Below are positions 43,538-54,440 of a stretch of 64,000 bases of DNA, piece by piece. The stretch is from Meconema thalassinum (Eukaryota; Arthropoda; Insecta; Orthoptera; Tettigoniidae). A program made the position numbers and the translations under genes. The stretch lies in contig OX336391.1 of the NCBI GenBank assembly GCA_946902985.2, forward strand, positions 145,517,074 through 145,581,073, written 5' to 3'. Each line of letters opens with the position of its first letter. Position 1 is the stretch's first letter. The notes under the pieces are model-generated. The model worked only from the letters and a program-made list of their open reading frames with translations, was not told where the DNA came from and did no database searches.

Positions 43538-43577
43538 TTATTATTATTATTATTATAATTATTATTATTATTATTAA
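43538..43577. repeat. (ATT)n microsatellite
   Basis: ATTATT repeats with one interruption. Confidence 0.9.
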
Positions 43578-43589
43578 CTCATTTCTGCG

Positions 43590-43672
43590 ATTCTTCCGAT
43601 GATCCAATTAGTCCCGCATATTTTCGAAGCGATTAAAATCGGGTGATTTAGCAGGCCAGTTGAGGTGTGACT
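43590..43672 (-). pseudogene. Tc1-type transposase scrap
   Basis: The minus strand encodes H-L-N-W-P-A-K-S-P-D-F-N-R-F-E-N, like the W-P-x-x-S-P-D-x-N-P-I-E block around the third catalytic acid of Tc1 transposases. Too short to place further. Confidence 0.5.
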
Positions 43673-43729
43673 GGTTGGCGTGTAGCCTATTGTGTTCATC
43701 AAACTAGTACGCCACAGAGACCCTCCTGA

Positions 43730-43930
43730 TGAACAGGAAAGGCATCATTGATGATCTGGAGAAGATTGAAAGACTTATCCTCAGGAAACTTCATGGGCCG
43801 AGATTGCTCACAGATGGAATCCACCGACTGAAACCAAACTCCGAACAGTACTGACGACTGGAATCGGCCATTACCGGCATGTGACGTATGCGAATGGACA
43901 GCAGCAGACTTACCAAGAGGATCTTCTCCT
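43730..43930 (+). pseudogene. RTE-like LINE scrap
   Basis: The frame contains D-D-L-E-K-I-E-R-L-I-L-R-K-L-H-G-P and, after stops, R-M-D-S-S-R-L-T-K-R-I-F-S-L-V. These resemble the E-R-K-I-L-R-K-I-Y-G-P and R-M-x-x-x-R-x-x-K-R-I-F blocks of RTE-like elements. Confidence 0.5.
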
Positions 43931-43948
43931 TGGTTAAAAACCATAATG

Positions 43949-44163
43949 TTAAAATGTTATTTGTTTAACGTTCCTTTTAACATCTGCGGCTTTTAGAGAC
44001 GCCGGTGTGCCGCTATTTTGCCCCGAAGAGGATCTTTAACGTGCCAGTAAATCTACTGGCACGGCTCCCTCACATTTGCGCACCCTCAAATACTAGGATT
44101 CAAACCTGCAACCATGGGCACAGCAAGCGAGAACGTACCGCTGAGCCACGCCGCGCCGCCAGC
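43949..44163 (-). repeat. SINE family A
   Basis: Full body on the minus strand: GTGGCTCAGCGGTACG, GTTGCAGGTTTGAATCC, CAGTAGATTTACTGGCACG, AAGATCCTCTTCGGGGCAAA, AGCCGCAGATGTTAAAAGG. Both pol III boxes are recognisable. Confidence 0.75.
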
Positions 44164-44871
44164 CTAAAGCTCAATGAAGTTAAACAAGACTTCTTTTCTG
44201 CTGAAATTTGTGCCCTTGAAGTCCAAGATCGTTCCAAATTTTGTGATATGGTTAGGCCTAAGTATTGGTCCACGCCACTCGATGTGCTTTAGTGTCGGAA
44301 ACCCCTCTCGTTGGAGAGAAAGTAAACATTATCAGCCGGGCCCAAGAGATATTAGGAACGAAAGAGTACATCGAAGAAGAACTAGTCATAAGCGCTGCTT
44401 AGTGGACTTAAATCAATAACAATTAATTAAACTGATCCACCTAACATAACATCGATGCCCGTAGGCCCGCGTTCAGGCCTGCTTCTCGGGGATTTGGGCT
44501 AAACTACGGATGGGTTATCAGAACACAAATCCATCTATGGATAAGGTTGCTTGTTTCCTGGCCGGTCTGTGTACGTGTGGGTGACTGCAAATGTCAGGTG
44601 TCAAGTGGAACTGGAGCTTGGAGATAAGTGTGACACCTTATCTCAGAGATTAGAGGGGGTGTCAGGCGGCATGCTCTCACTACCAACAAATGTTCTTCGC
44701 GGGACTACTAACTTTTACCACAATACCGATTTCAACAGTGACGGCTGGCGATTATTTTATTGGTGTTGCCAATAAATTCAGTTGTTAACAGTGCATACTG
44801 TTATTGCTTATGATGTAAATTATATGACATCTGTTGTTGTTGTTGATTCTTTTAGGGTCTCTGGCACATCG
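44164..44871. other. No gene seen
   Basis: Unassigned sequence. Confidence 0.45.
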
Positions 44872-44935
44872 TGGTAATTAACATAAAATAGCCTACCAAT
44901 GAGTATTTAATAATTTATTTCCACCTAATGTCAAT

Positions 44936-45789
44936 GCTGTTGTTTTGTATTGTTGTTTGAGACTTCAGTCTTTTGACTGGTTTGATACAGCACTCCATGT
45001 CTCCCTGTCCCGAGCTAATAGTTTCATATCTACATAGCTACCTCACCCTACATCCGAGGAAATCTGTTTAACATATTCTAACCTTGGTCTACCACCTACA
45101 GTTCTTGTCCTCGACCCTTCCTTCCATAACTAAGCTTGCTATTCCTGAGTGTCTTAGTACGTGTCCTACTAACCTATCTCGTCTCTTCATTAGCAGTCGC
45201 CAGAAACATCTCTCCTCTCCCACGTCTTAATACCTCTTCAATTGTAACCCTATCTACCCATCTGATCTTCATCATTCTCCTGTAACACCACATTTCAAAT
45301 GCTTCAATTCTCCTCTTTTCTGCTGCAGCAATAGTCCAAGTTTCACTTCCATAGAACACCATGCTCCAGACAAAGTCTTTCAAAAATGACTTCCTAATAC
45401 CTAAATCTATATTCGATGTCAACAGATTCCTTTTCTGTAGATATGCTTTCCTTGCCTGAGCCAACCTACTTTTTATATCCTCTTTGCTTCGTCTATCACT
45501 GGTTATTTTGCTTCCTAAGTAAAAGACGTCTCCTACTTCCTTTAGCTTTCACCTCCCTATTTGATGTCCATAGAGGTTTCTGATTTATTTCGACTGCATT
45601 CCAATACTTCTGATTTACATTTATTAATTTTCATCATGCATTCCTTCCTCAAGACGGAGCCCATACCATTCAAAAACTTATTCAAATCCTCAGGCGTGTC
45701 GGCCAAGATGACGATGTCATCAGCAAATCTCAGAGTTGAAATTATTTCTCCCTGAATCTTCACTTCTACTTTAAATATTTCTCCAACTT
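44936..45789 (-). pseudogene. 5'-truncated RTE with 12-bp TSD
   Basis: The TSD is CCTAATG(T/C)CAAT (44924-44935, 45790-45801) with one change. The 854-bp insert aligns with the last part of the RTE at 48745-52012. It covers L-R-F-A-D-D-I-V-I-L-A-D-T, L-A-Q-A-R-K-A-Y-L-Q-K-R-N-L-L and F-Y-G-S-E-T-W-T-I-A-A-A, through to the CAAAAGACTGAAGTCTCAAA tail. Frameshifts are present. It lies inside the left palindrome arm, so it is younger than the palindrome. Confidence 0.9.
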
Positions 45790-45827
45790 CCTAATGCCAA
45801 TAAAAATAAATTAATAACGTTAATTAT

Positions 45828-46001
45828 TTAGACTAGTTTCGACCACATTTTAACCCACCTCAGTAAATGCTTTTTTGAAAAGAAAGGAAAGAAACCAAAT
45901 ATAATTGCGAGCAATTAGACTAGTTTCGACCACATTTTAACCCACCTCAGTAAATGCTTTTTTGAAAAGAAAGGAAAGAAACCAAATATAATTGCGAGCA
46001 A
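45828..46001. repeat. Perfect 87-bp tandem duplication
   Basis: Two consecutive 87-bp units (offset 45831 to 45918) appear identical. Each includes a hammerhead-like core on the minus strand (45831-45863, 45918-45950). Confidence 0.9.
45831..45863 (-). ncRNA. Hammerhead-like core, left arm (also at 45918-45950)
   Basis: The minus strand reads CTGAGGT, a loop with wobble-pairing ends, GAAAC, TA and GTC. The last A of CUGANGA is changed to T, so the left-arm copies are probably inactive. The second, identical copy is at 45918-45950. Confidence 0.4.
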
Positions 46002-46074
46002 TGTGATTGTTATAGTTGAATTTAACCTTTGAAAAGAATATATCAAAATATTTAGAAAATCAGATCGGTTACAA

Positions 46075-46390
46075 TTGAAAAATCCATAGCCTTCTTCCAG
46101 TCTCCGACCGGGTCAGGAATGGAATGAATGAATCCCCCAACTAGCGGCGAGGATATGGACTGTGTCGGCTGCTGAGGCCTGACGCACTGATTAAATGAAT
46201 GAGAGATGAAATGAAATGATAGTGGAGAGTGTTGCTGGAATGAAATTTTGACAGGGAAAACCGGAGTACCCGGAGAAAAACCTGTCTGCCTCCGTTTTGT
46301 CCAGCACAGATCTCACATGGAGTGCCCGGGATTGGAACCACGGACCCAGCGGTGAGAGGCCGGCGTGCTGCCGCCTAAGCCACGGAGCCT
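46075..46390 (-). mobile_element. SINE family D with 10-bp TSD
   Basis: TCGGTTACAA is exactly repeated (46065-46074, 46391-46400). The minus-strand head AGGCTCCGTGGCTTAGGCGG and CGTGGTTCCAATCCCGG give A and B boxes. A long body follows with ACTCCATGTGAGATCTGTG and TTCTCCGGGTACTCCGG. This body type is widespread in arthropod genomes. Confidence 0.9.
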
Positions 46391-46778
46391 TCGGTTACAA
46401 ATATGTGCCTTAAAATGATGAAAACATAAAATAATTTAGTGAAAGAAGCATATCTAAATAGTTGGTCAATGTAAATTACTATAAAACAGACTAAATATTT
46501 TCTTTCCAGTTAAATTCGTTTTGACCGTCACAGAATATTTTAACTGGGAAAACATTTTTAGTCTGTTTTATAGTAATTTACTATGACCAACTATTTATAT
46601 ACGGTATGTCTCTTTCACTAAATTTATTTTGTTTTCATCATTTTAAGGCAGAGATTAGTAACAGATCCGATTTTCTAAATATTTCGATATATTCTTTATT
46701 TATTTTCAAAGGTTAAATTCAACTAAAACAGACACATTGCACGCATTGTTTTCTTCCCTTTCTTAAAAAAGGCAATTA

Positions 46779-46811
46779 CTGAGGAGGGCCATAATGTGGC
46801 CGAAACTAGTC
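46779..46811 (+). ncRNA. Hammerhead-like core, right arm, best preserved
   Basis: The plus strand reads CTGAGGA (a full CUGANGA), then GGCC...GGCC as stem II, GAAAC, TA and GTC. All invariant blocks are present in order. Stem III is only A-U and C-G around a 2-nt spacer, so cleavage would need dimer formation. One unpaired G sits before stem II. Confidence 0.6.
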
Positions 46812-46912
46812 TACATAATTATTGTTATTAATTTATTTTTATTGACATTAGGTGGAAATAATTTATTAAATACTCATTGGTATGTTATGTTAATTTGAAC
46901 GTCAATAAGGAA

Positions 46913-47933
46913 ATTGTTGAAATGACTAAGTTCATGTAAATACATCGTGGTAATGTAGGACAGTGTACTTGGGTGTGTGTAGAATTTGTCTGATAACCTG
47001 TGTCACTGTTATTTCTGTACTAGTGTGTGCATAATGTACAAGTGGGACTTCATAATTTAAGAAGAATACGCGCTACAAACTTGGAGCATATTAACTCGAT
47101 GTTCAGCCCCTTACTAACAACAACAACAATTACCACTGTCACACCAGAAAATTACGCTCAAGGATTTTAATTCTTTGTATCGGTCAATTTTGATCAGCTC
47201 CTTAGAGATTAGGCCCTTTGGCAATCATAGAAGTGTCTATCTCCAAGTGACTCCAAACGTATTTGCAATATTATTTTCCGTTCTTAGTCGGTTCTTCCTC
47301 TTGTTTTCTGGGTATAATTTCTAATTAAAGAAGAGTCAAGGGGAATTAGAGCAATTACGCTCTACGCTTGGGGAAGACTGTTTGTGGCAAGAAGAAGACG
47401 GCTGGGGATGGGGATCAAGAGAGCCTCATCGATCTTCGGTCACTCTTGGGAGTAACTAACTACAGCGGGTCTCCCTCCCAAGATATCTCTCCCGTAATTT
47501 GGCCGGTCGTAAACTGAGTTAGCCCTCGAGAACTTTCCAGTTTCACTCTGCGAAATTCATTGAAATTGTTAACCGCTAAACCAAACAACAGTAATGCTAT
47601 CTCACAAGTGAAACTGATCTACCAACAGTTGCAAATCTACTGTAGATGTGGACATTTTGAGGAACTACTTAGCTACAAACTGTCTAAATATTTACTACTG
47701 TAAAGCCTGATCGGAGCGAAACGTGAGTAAAGCAGAAAGTTGTCCAATGTGAACGATCTCGATGGTGCCGGCGCATTTTTTTAGATGTCATTACATTTTT
47801 GTTGTATAATGCGGAATCTGTTTAATGCGGAAACAAAAACAAAATTATCGATACAATATATTGTTCAAAACAACCAATTCTTTTGCTGTGTAACTCATCT
47901 GATACAGCTTGTACAGACGTGGTTAAATTATTA
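46913..47933. other. Mostly unassigned; one dispersed repeat
   Basis: 46950-47050 repeats 11930-12030 (GATAACCTGTG, TACTAGTGTGTG). A tail-like TCGATGTTCAGCCCCTTAC, AACAACAACAA lies at 47095-47125. The rest is unassigned. Confidence 0.4.
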
Positions 47934-48744
47934 GAAATAAGCTGTCCCCGGCATGCGTTGCATTGCCAATAAAAAAGAAATTAAAAAAAACAAGTCGGCG
48001 TTGTAATTTTGTTTGTAATGCTTTGAGATACCCTTTTTTTCTCTTTTTCCGTTAACTGCCTCTAAAGTATTGTATAATGGATTTACTAATTCAGAAACAT
48101 TCGTGGGAGTGTGCACAATAACTCACCATAGTTTAATCGCAATCGGATGAATGGCATATGAACGCATACCGAACCTTGTTGAAACGACTCCCGTGCAGTC
48201 ACTTTTCTCGTTCGTGTGGCTTCCTGAGAGGCCGAGTGCAGATGTTTCTAGTTGGCACCTGTGGGTGACCTGCGCGTCGTAATGAGGATGAAGTGATGAT
48301 GAAAAAGTCACATACAACCAGTCCCCGGGCTCCGGGAATTAACCCCAGGAAATTAAAACCCCTAATGGCACGGCTGAAAATCGAACCCGGGACCTTTCGG
48401 GCCAAAGCCTTGCGTGATAACCAATTAGCCATGGAGCCGGTTGCGCAGTCACTCATTTGCTGAATGTGCTCATGCGCTACCTATTAACTAAGTCAAAATC
48501 CTTCGCAAGAGGGTACACAACAACTCAACAAATTGTCATCGCAATCGGATATATAGTACCTATGAATGCATACGGGACTTTGTTGAATCGATTCGCGCGC
48601 TGTCACACATTTGTATGATCTGCTCGTGCACTACCAACTGCGAAATGGATTTAATAAGTCAGAAACCTTCACGGGAGTGTACCAACGACTCATCAAAGTG
48701 TCATCGTAATCGGATGAATGGTATATGAATGCATACGGGTTGGA
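47934..48744 (-). repeat. Decayed Helitron-like element with tandem units
   Basis: The left edge, read on the minus strand, is GCATGCCGGGGACAGCTTA, resembling Helitron 3' ends (CTTA in place of CTAG). Inside, about three related units start around 48080, 48470 and 48640. They share ATCG(C/T)AATCGGAT and ATGAATGCATACGG blocks. A SINE (48204-48444) and then the long RTE (48745) interrupt it. Class is tentative. Confidence 0.4.
48204..48444 (-). mobile_element. SINE family C with 9-bp TSD
   Basis: GCAGTCACT flanks it (48195-48203, 48445-48453). The minus-strand head CCGGCTCCATGGCTAATTGG and TCCCGGGTTCGATTTTC are A and B boxes. The body has AATTTCCTGGGGTTAATTCC. 241 bp. Confidence 0.9.
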
Positions 48745-48834
48745 ACTTTAGTATTTTTTCGTTAGTAGAATTTTGGTATTTAATTGTTAGTACAGTAGAA
48801 GGTTAGTATTTTTTGTTAGAATTGCTCTTTAATT

Positions 48835-48865
48835 ATTCTGAAAGGGAGTAGCAGCCTTTCAGAAT
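48835..48865 (+). other. Perfect 11-bp hairpin in RTE 5' UTR
   Basis: ATTCTGAAAGG and CCTTTCAGAAT pair perfectly around the 9-nt loop GAGTAGCAG, about 160 nt before the first ATG. Confidence 0.8.
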
Positions 48866-49023
48866 AAATCAATTCTTTACTAGTCTTATAGACGGTTAAG
48901 ATATTGATAATATAAGCCAAATAATGGCTACACTGCGTCCTGCTGCTCGGCTGAAAGCAACGGGAAACTACAGCCGTTTGCTATTCCCGAGGATATGCAC
49001 CTCTCTATGCATAAATACATGTG

Positions 49024-52000
49024 ATGATGACCTCCTCCCTTGTAAAATTTCAATCCGGAGGTAAACTAGTCCCCCGTTCGGATCTCCGGGTGGGGACTAC
49101 TCGAGAGGGGGTTAACATCACAGAAGTGACAAAGAGGAAATATGACATTCTACGGATCGGAGCGTGGAATGTTAGAAGTCTGCTAGGAAATGGAAGGTTA
49201 GAAAACTTAGAAAGGGAAATGGATAGGTTGAGATTGGATTTAGTTGGGATTAGTGAAATGCGCTGGCAGGAAGAACAGGACTTTTGGTCAGGAGACTATA
49301 GGGTCATTAGCACTAAATCAAACAATGGCCAAGCAGGGGTTGGCCTCATATTGAGTAGGAAACTTGGACAGCGGGTGGAATATTATGAGCAATATAGTGA
49401 ACGGATTATTGTAGCAAAAATAAATACTAAACCTACGTGCACCACAGTGGTACAAGTCTATATGCCTACCAGTCAAGCTGATAATGAGGATGTTGAAAAG
49501 GTCTACGAAGAAATAGACGAAATTCTGAGGTATATCAAAGGTGATGAAAATGTTATAGTAATGGGAGATTGGAATGCTGTGGTAGGAAAAGGGAGAGAAG
49601 GGAAGATAGTAGGAGATTTCGGATTAGGTGAAAGGAATGATCGAGGAAGCAGGCTGGTAGAATTCTACACTGAGCATGAGTTGGTCATAACTAACACCTT
49701 ATTCAATAACCACAATAGAAGAATATACACCTGGATGAGACCAGGAGATACAGGGCGTTACCAAATCGACTTCATTATGGTCAAGCAGAGGTTTCGAAAC
49801 CAGATTTTGGATTGTAAAACATATCCTGGTGCTGACATAAACTCTGACCACAATCTGGTTGTAATGAAATGCAGATTAAAGTTGAAGAAACTGAAGAAAA
49901 GTCAAAAGCCAAAAAGGTGGGCAATAGACAGACTGAAAGAGAAGGATGTAAACGAAAGATTCAAGAAGAGTATAAAGGAAGGACTAATGAAAAACCCTAA
50001 ACAAACTTCAATTGCAGACGAATGGGCACTTTTGAGGAATGAAATAACAAAATCCGCAGAAGAAAACATCGGTAGGAAAGAGAGAATAGGTAGAAAACCG
50101 TGGATCACTCAGGATATACTCGAATTCATGGATGAAAGGCGGAAACACAAGAATGTAAGAGATGAAAAGGGGAAAGCAGAATACAGACGTCAGAGAAATG
50201 AGGTTAACAAGAAGTGCAAGGAAGCGAAAGAAGAATGGTTGAAAGAGAAATGTGCTGGTATAGAAAATTGTCTGAAATTAGGAAAAGTAGACACAGCTTA
50301 TCGAAAGATTAAGAATACTTTTGGGGGAAAAAGACTAAGTGCTGTAATATTAAGGACACAAATGGAAAGCCTCTAACAGATAGGGAAGAAAAGGTTGAGA
50401 GATGGAAAGCTTACATAGAGAGTTTGTATAAGGGAAAGGAGATTGAGAATCATGTAATGGAAAGGGAGGAGGAAATTGATGAGGATGCGAAAGGAGATTT
50501 AATATTGAGATCAGAATTTGATAGAGCTTTGGAAGACTTAAGCAGGAACAAAGCACCAGGCATAGATGATATACCGATTGAGTTGCTACGCTGCATAGGA
50601 GAGGATGGTCTGATCAGGTTATTTCCCTTGGTGTGTAGGATTTATGAGACAGGTGATGTACCCCCTGATTTCAAGAAGAATGTAATCATCCCTATACCAA
50701 AGAAAGTGGGAGCTGACAGATGTGAAGATTACCGTACAATCAGCTTGATTACTCATGCTTCAAAGATCCTGTCTAGAATAATTTACAAGGGGATTGAGAG
50801 CCAGATAGAAACGGAGTTGGGTGAAGACCAGTTTGGTTTCAGGAGAAATGTAGGAACAAGGGAAGCTGTACTAAGTCTTAGGCTGATTTTGGAAGGTAGA
50901 ATAAGGAAAGATAAGAGAACGTTCATGGCTTTTGTAGACTTAGAAAAGGCTTTTGATAACGTTGATTGGACTAAATTGTTTGACATTTTGAAATCTATTG
51001 GAATAAAGTACAGGGATAGGAGGGTGATATACAATCTATACAGAAACCAGACAGCAGTCATTCGAGTTGAAGGACATGAGAGAGAAGCTGGTATTCAGAA
51101 AGGCGTAAGGCAAGGCCGCAACTTATCACCCATACTTTTCAATCTTTACATTGAACAAGCAATGAAGGAAATTAGAGAAAAATTTAAAGTGGGAGTGAAG
51201 ATTCAAGGAGAAATAATTTCAACTCTGAGATTTGCTGATGACATCGTCATCTTGGCCGACACGCCAGAGGATTTGAATGAGTTTTTGAATGGTATGGACT
51301 CCGTCTTACGGAAATAATTCATGATGAAAATTAATAAATGTAAAACAAAAATACTGGAATGCAGCCGAAATAAATCAGAAACCTCTATGGAGATCAAATT
51401 GGCAGGTGAAGAGCTGAAGGAAGTAGGAGACTTCTGTTACTTAGGAAGCAGAATAACCAGTGATGGACGAAGCAAAGAGGATATAAAAAGTAGGTTGGCT
51501 CAGGCAAGAAAAGCATTTCTACAAAAAAGGAATTTGCTGACATCGAATATAGATTTAGGTATTAGGAAGTCATTTTTGAAAGCCTTTGTCTGGAGCGTGG
51601 CGCTCTATGGAAGTGAAACTTGGACTATTGGTGCAGCAGAAAAGAGGAGAATTGAAGCATTTGAAATGTGGTGTTACATGAGAATGATGAAGATCAAATG
51701 GGTAGATAGGGTTACAGACAAAGAGGTATTAAGACGAGTGGGAGAGGAGAGATGTTTCTGGCGAATGCTAATGAAGAGAAGAGATAGGTTGGTAGGACAC
51801 ATACTAAGACACCCATGAATAGCAAGCTTAGTTATGGAAGGAAGGGTCGAGGACAAGAACTGTAGGGGTAGACCAAGGTTAGAATATGTTAAACAGATTG
51901 CCTCGGATGTAGGGTGTGGCAGCTATGTAGGGATGAAACGATTAGCTCAGGACAGGGAGGCATGGAGAGCTGCATCAAACCAGTCAAAAGACTGAAGACT
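49024..52000 (+). pseudogene. RTE endonuclease-reverse transcriptase, three breaks
   Basis: The first frame (49024-50376) is an APE-type endonuclease. A-W-N-V-R-S-L is at residues ~48-54, S-E-M-R-W at ~78, M-G-D-W-N-A at ~181, Y-T-W at ~236 and S-D-H-N-L-V at ~275. All catalytic residues are visible. The RT follows in another frame (50424-51317). It has K-A-P-G-I-D-D-I-P, V-D-L-E-K-A-F-D (motif A), G-V-R-Q-G-R-N-L-S-P, where most relatives have Cys or Pro after the Gly, and F-A-D-D (motif C). A C-terminal part (51321-51818) has G-S-E-T-W-T. Breaks are a frameshift near 50327 in a GGGGGAAAAA run, a TAA at 51315 and a TGA at 51817. It would nick target DNA and copy its own RNA; this copy cannot make the whole protein. 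Confidence 0.9.
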
Positions 52001-52129
52001 CAAACAACAACAACGGGTTGGATGTAATAGCCTATGGCACGTATCCAGCAGCACTGCCTCCTGTATGTGTTTCATTAACAGTTCTCCCAAAGCCATTACC
52101 AACGTCATTGGAACAACTCCCATGGAAGA

Positions 52130-52320
52130 GTTCACCACTGGCAACATTCTCACGTATCGGCCTCTCACCACGGCGGACCGGGTTTGATTCCCGATCAATG
52201 TATGTGAGATTTTCAAAGTGAAATGCCGTGTCCTGTAGTTCGGTTTCCACGTAAAAAGGAGGTCCCTAGCTCATTATCGCGAGATTAACGGTCACGTAAA
52301 ACTACAAACTTCCTTTCCTT
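52130..52320 (+). repeat. SINE family G, partial
   Basis: CCGGGTTTGATTCCCGATC is a good B box preceded by CGGCCTCTCACCACGGCGG. The body includes TCCTGTAGTTCGGTTTCC and GATTAACGGTCACG. The A box is weak. Confidence 0.5.
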
Positions 52321-52371
52321 CCTTACTTCCATATTTTAGTCTCCATAGTTTTGGTATTTCTTCGGCCAACG

Positions 52372-52475
52372 GTACGATTAAAGATGTGCACCGGTATATC
52401 TCACGTCCATATTTGAAAATGATGTCAGTGCTACCAACTGCTGAAAAAACCACTAGAAATTTGAGCTCCATGTTG
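52372..52475 (+). repeat. 104-bp duplicate of the H4 interior
   Basis: It is near-identical to 52788-52891 (one clear difference, GATGTCAG against GATATCAG), 416 bp upstream of it, and outside H4. Confidence 0.85.
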
Positions 52476-52618
52476 CTTTCTTAGCCTGGGTAGTTAGCAT
52501 ATTTTGGCTAAGTGGGACAACAACGTCTATCAAGTAGGTCTCTTGTCTTCATTTATTGAGATATCGGGTCGATTGCCCAAGATTTTCTGGTCGGTTAAAA
52601 TAGGTCTATCACAATACA

Positions 52619-54017
52619 TTTTTAGCCTACTTTTCACATTTTGCAAAAATGAGGAAAAAGTAGACTTATGACATCGATCCGGGAAAATGTGTGTCTGTTT
52701 GTCTGTCTGTCTGTCTGGCTGGCTGTGTGTGTCCCCCCCCCCCCCCTATCAACTCCTAAACGGCTGCAGCAATCAAAACCAAATTTAGTACGATTAAAGA
52801 TGTGCACCGGTATATCTCACGTCCATATTTGAAAATGATATCAGTGCTACCAACTGCTGAAAAAACCACTAGAAATTTGAGCTCCATGTTGGATATCAAG
52901 CAAGGTATGTATGGGAGCTATTCCAAAATTGGCACACATGTAGATAATACTATTTCAGTTTAATTTCCAGGCGGCCAACCATGACAGTGTTGCCTAAATA
53001 ATTTTAAGCCTTCTGATAAGTCCAATGTTTAAATGCATATAACTTCTACACTATCAATTGGATTTCAACAAAATTTTGTATGTAATATCTGTACGTAAAC
53101 AGATATGACTGAGCGTATTCTTAAGAGCCACCAGGGCTGCCAACTGTTAATAATTGCTCTCTTTATTTTTTATCCAAATACCAATATATCAGAAAGTATG
53201 CAAGCCAACAGCTTTAAACTATGCACACGTATATTCTGACATTTTAGATTAATTTGGAGTAACTTATATACGTCAGTTCTACCAACATGATTATAAGCGT
53301 GCTGATAGTACCAATTTTTAAATACATGTAACTTCTATACTTTCAGTTGGATTTCAACCAAATTTCGTATGTGCTATGCGTACCATAACAGATATGACTA
53401 TAAGTATTGTTAAGAGCAATCAGGGCTGCCAACTGTTAATAAATGCTGTCTATATTTTTTTACCCTAATATCGATATATCAGAAAGTATGCAAGCTAACA
53501 GCTCTATACTTTGCACACGTATAGCACCTGACATTCTAGATTAATTTGGAGTAATTAATACAAGGCAGTGCTGCCAACATGATTCTATGCCTGCTGATAT
53601 GTCCAATTTTAAAATACATGTAACTTCAATACTAACAAATGGATTTCATCCAAAATTGGCACAACAAGATATCATAATATTTCAGATTATTTCTGACCAG
53701 CACACGCATGGTATTGTTGGCAACATGCTTTTACGCGTGCTGATAGATCCAGTGTCTAACTGCTTGTAACGTCCATTGGACTTCAACCAAATTTTGTATT
53801 CTGTACCTTAAGAGATGGAACTAAGAATATATTCAGTCACCAGGACTGCCAACTGAAGTGCTCTATTAGGCTACATTATATCAGGTATATTTTGAACTAA
53901 TTAGATATTTCGATATTACCAACTTAATTTCGTAATTATTCTAGATAGGCTCATATACTGTTGAATAATCATTGGCATGAAAAGTAGGCTGTATAGTTCT
54001 TCACGGAATTTCTTGTT
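52619..54017 (+). mobile_element. DINE-1-like element H4
   Basis: Start TTTTTAGCCTACTTTTC with fold-back arm AAAAAGTAGACTTATGA, TCTG microsatellite, a run of 13 C's, GGCTGCAGCAATC, the same body as H2/H3. End AAAAGTAGGCTGTATAGTTC then TTCACGGAATTTCTTGTT. Confidence 0.8.
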
Positions 54018-54044
54018 ATTATTTATTTAAGCGAAAATTCCCCT

Positions 54045-54440
54045 TCTGGAGAGCGATTGAACTTGATAACATGATGTCATTTGGAGGTGTGTCTCCTCCG
54101 CTTCTCCCAAAATCCCTTCATTTGCGCGGAATGCTCCCTCTTCCTCTCATCCGTCCACTTTTTCCCAGGTTATCGTAATGATCTTGGTTCAAACTTAACA
54201 TTCGCGATTGTCGTCTGGCACTCAGTTCGGTCTTAACATTTTTCTATGTTGATTACTTTCAAATCTCTCGGCACCTCTTTAAGCCATTCTGTGCCGCATT
54301 TATTCTGTGTTATGATACCAAGTAGTTTTTTTTTTGGCAATCTGGAGGTGGCCATCCTGTGTATGTGAGTATAAAATTTGGCTCTGCGATTTCTAATTTC
54401 GTTTGTTATCATATTGGTCTTTTTATAGTGTTCCAATACA
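54045..54440 (-). pseudogene. RTE-like LINE 3' end
   Basis: The minus strand encodes R-A-K-F-Y-T-H-I-H-R-M-A-T-S-R-L-P-K-K, like the F-Y-G-H-x-x-R-M-x-x-x-R-L-x-K block. It continues W-L-K-E-V-P-R-D-L-K and a basic C-terminus resembling that of the 108-bp insert at 24223. Confidence 0.6.

Larger units (their letters stand above)
44872..46912. mobile_element. 2-kb Penelope-type palindrome, interrupted twice
   Basis: Left and right edges are inverses (AATTAACATAA(A/C)ATA..., CCACCTAATGTCAATAAAAA). With the RTE (44936-45789) and SINE (46075-46390) removed, the inverted arms run to a centre near 46505, where TATAAAACAGACTAAA meets its complement. Hammerhead-like cores sit at matching places in both arms. 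No coding part. The ribozyme cores and palindromic plan tie it to Penelope-like terminal repeats. Confidence 0.7.
48745..52012 (+). mobile_element. Near-full-length RTE retrotransposon, 10-bp TSD
   Basis: ACGGGTTGGA is exactly repeated (48735-48744, 52013-52022). The 3268-bp length equals the usual size of RTE elements. A ~275-bp 5' UTR precedes one endonuclease-RT gene, and the tail is (CAA)n. It is the source-like relative of the fragments at 71, 40057 and 44936. It inserted into the tandem-unit element at its third unit. Confidence 0.9.
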
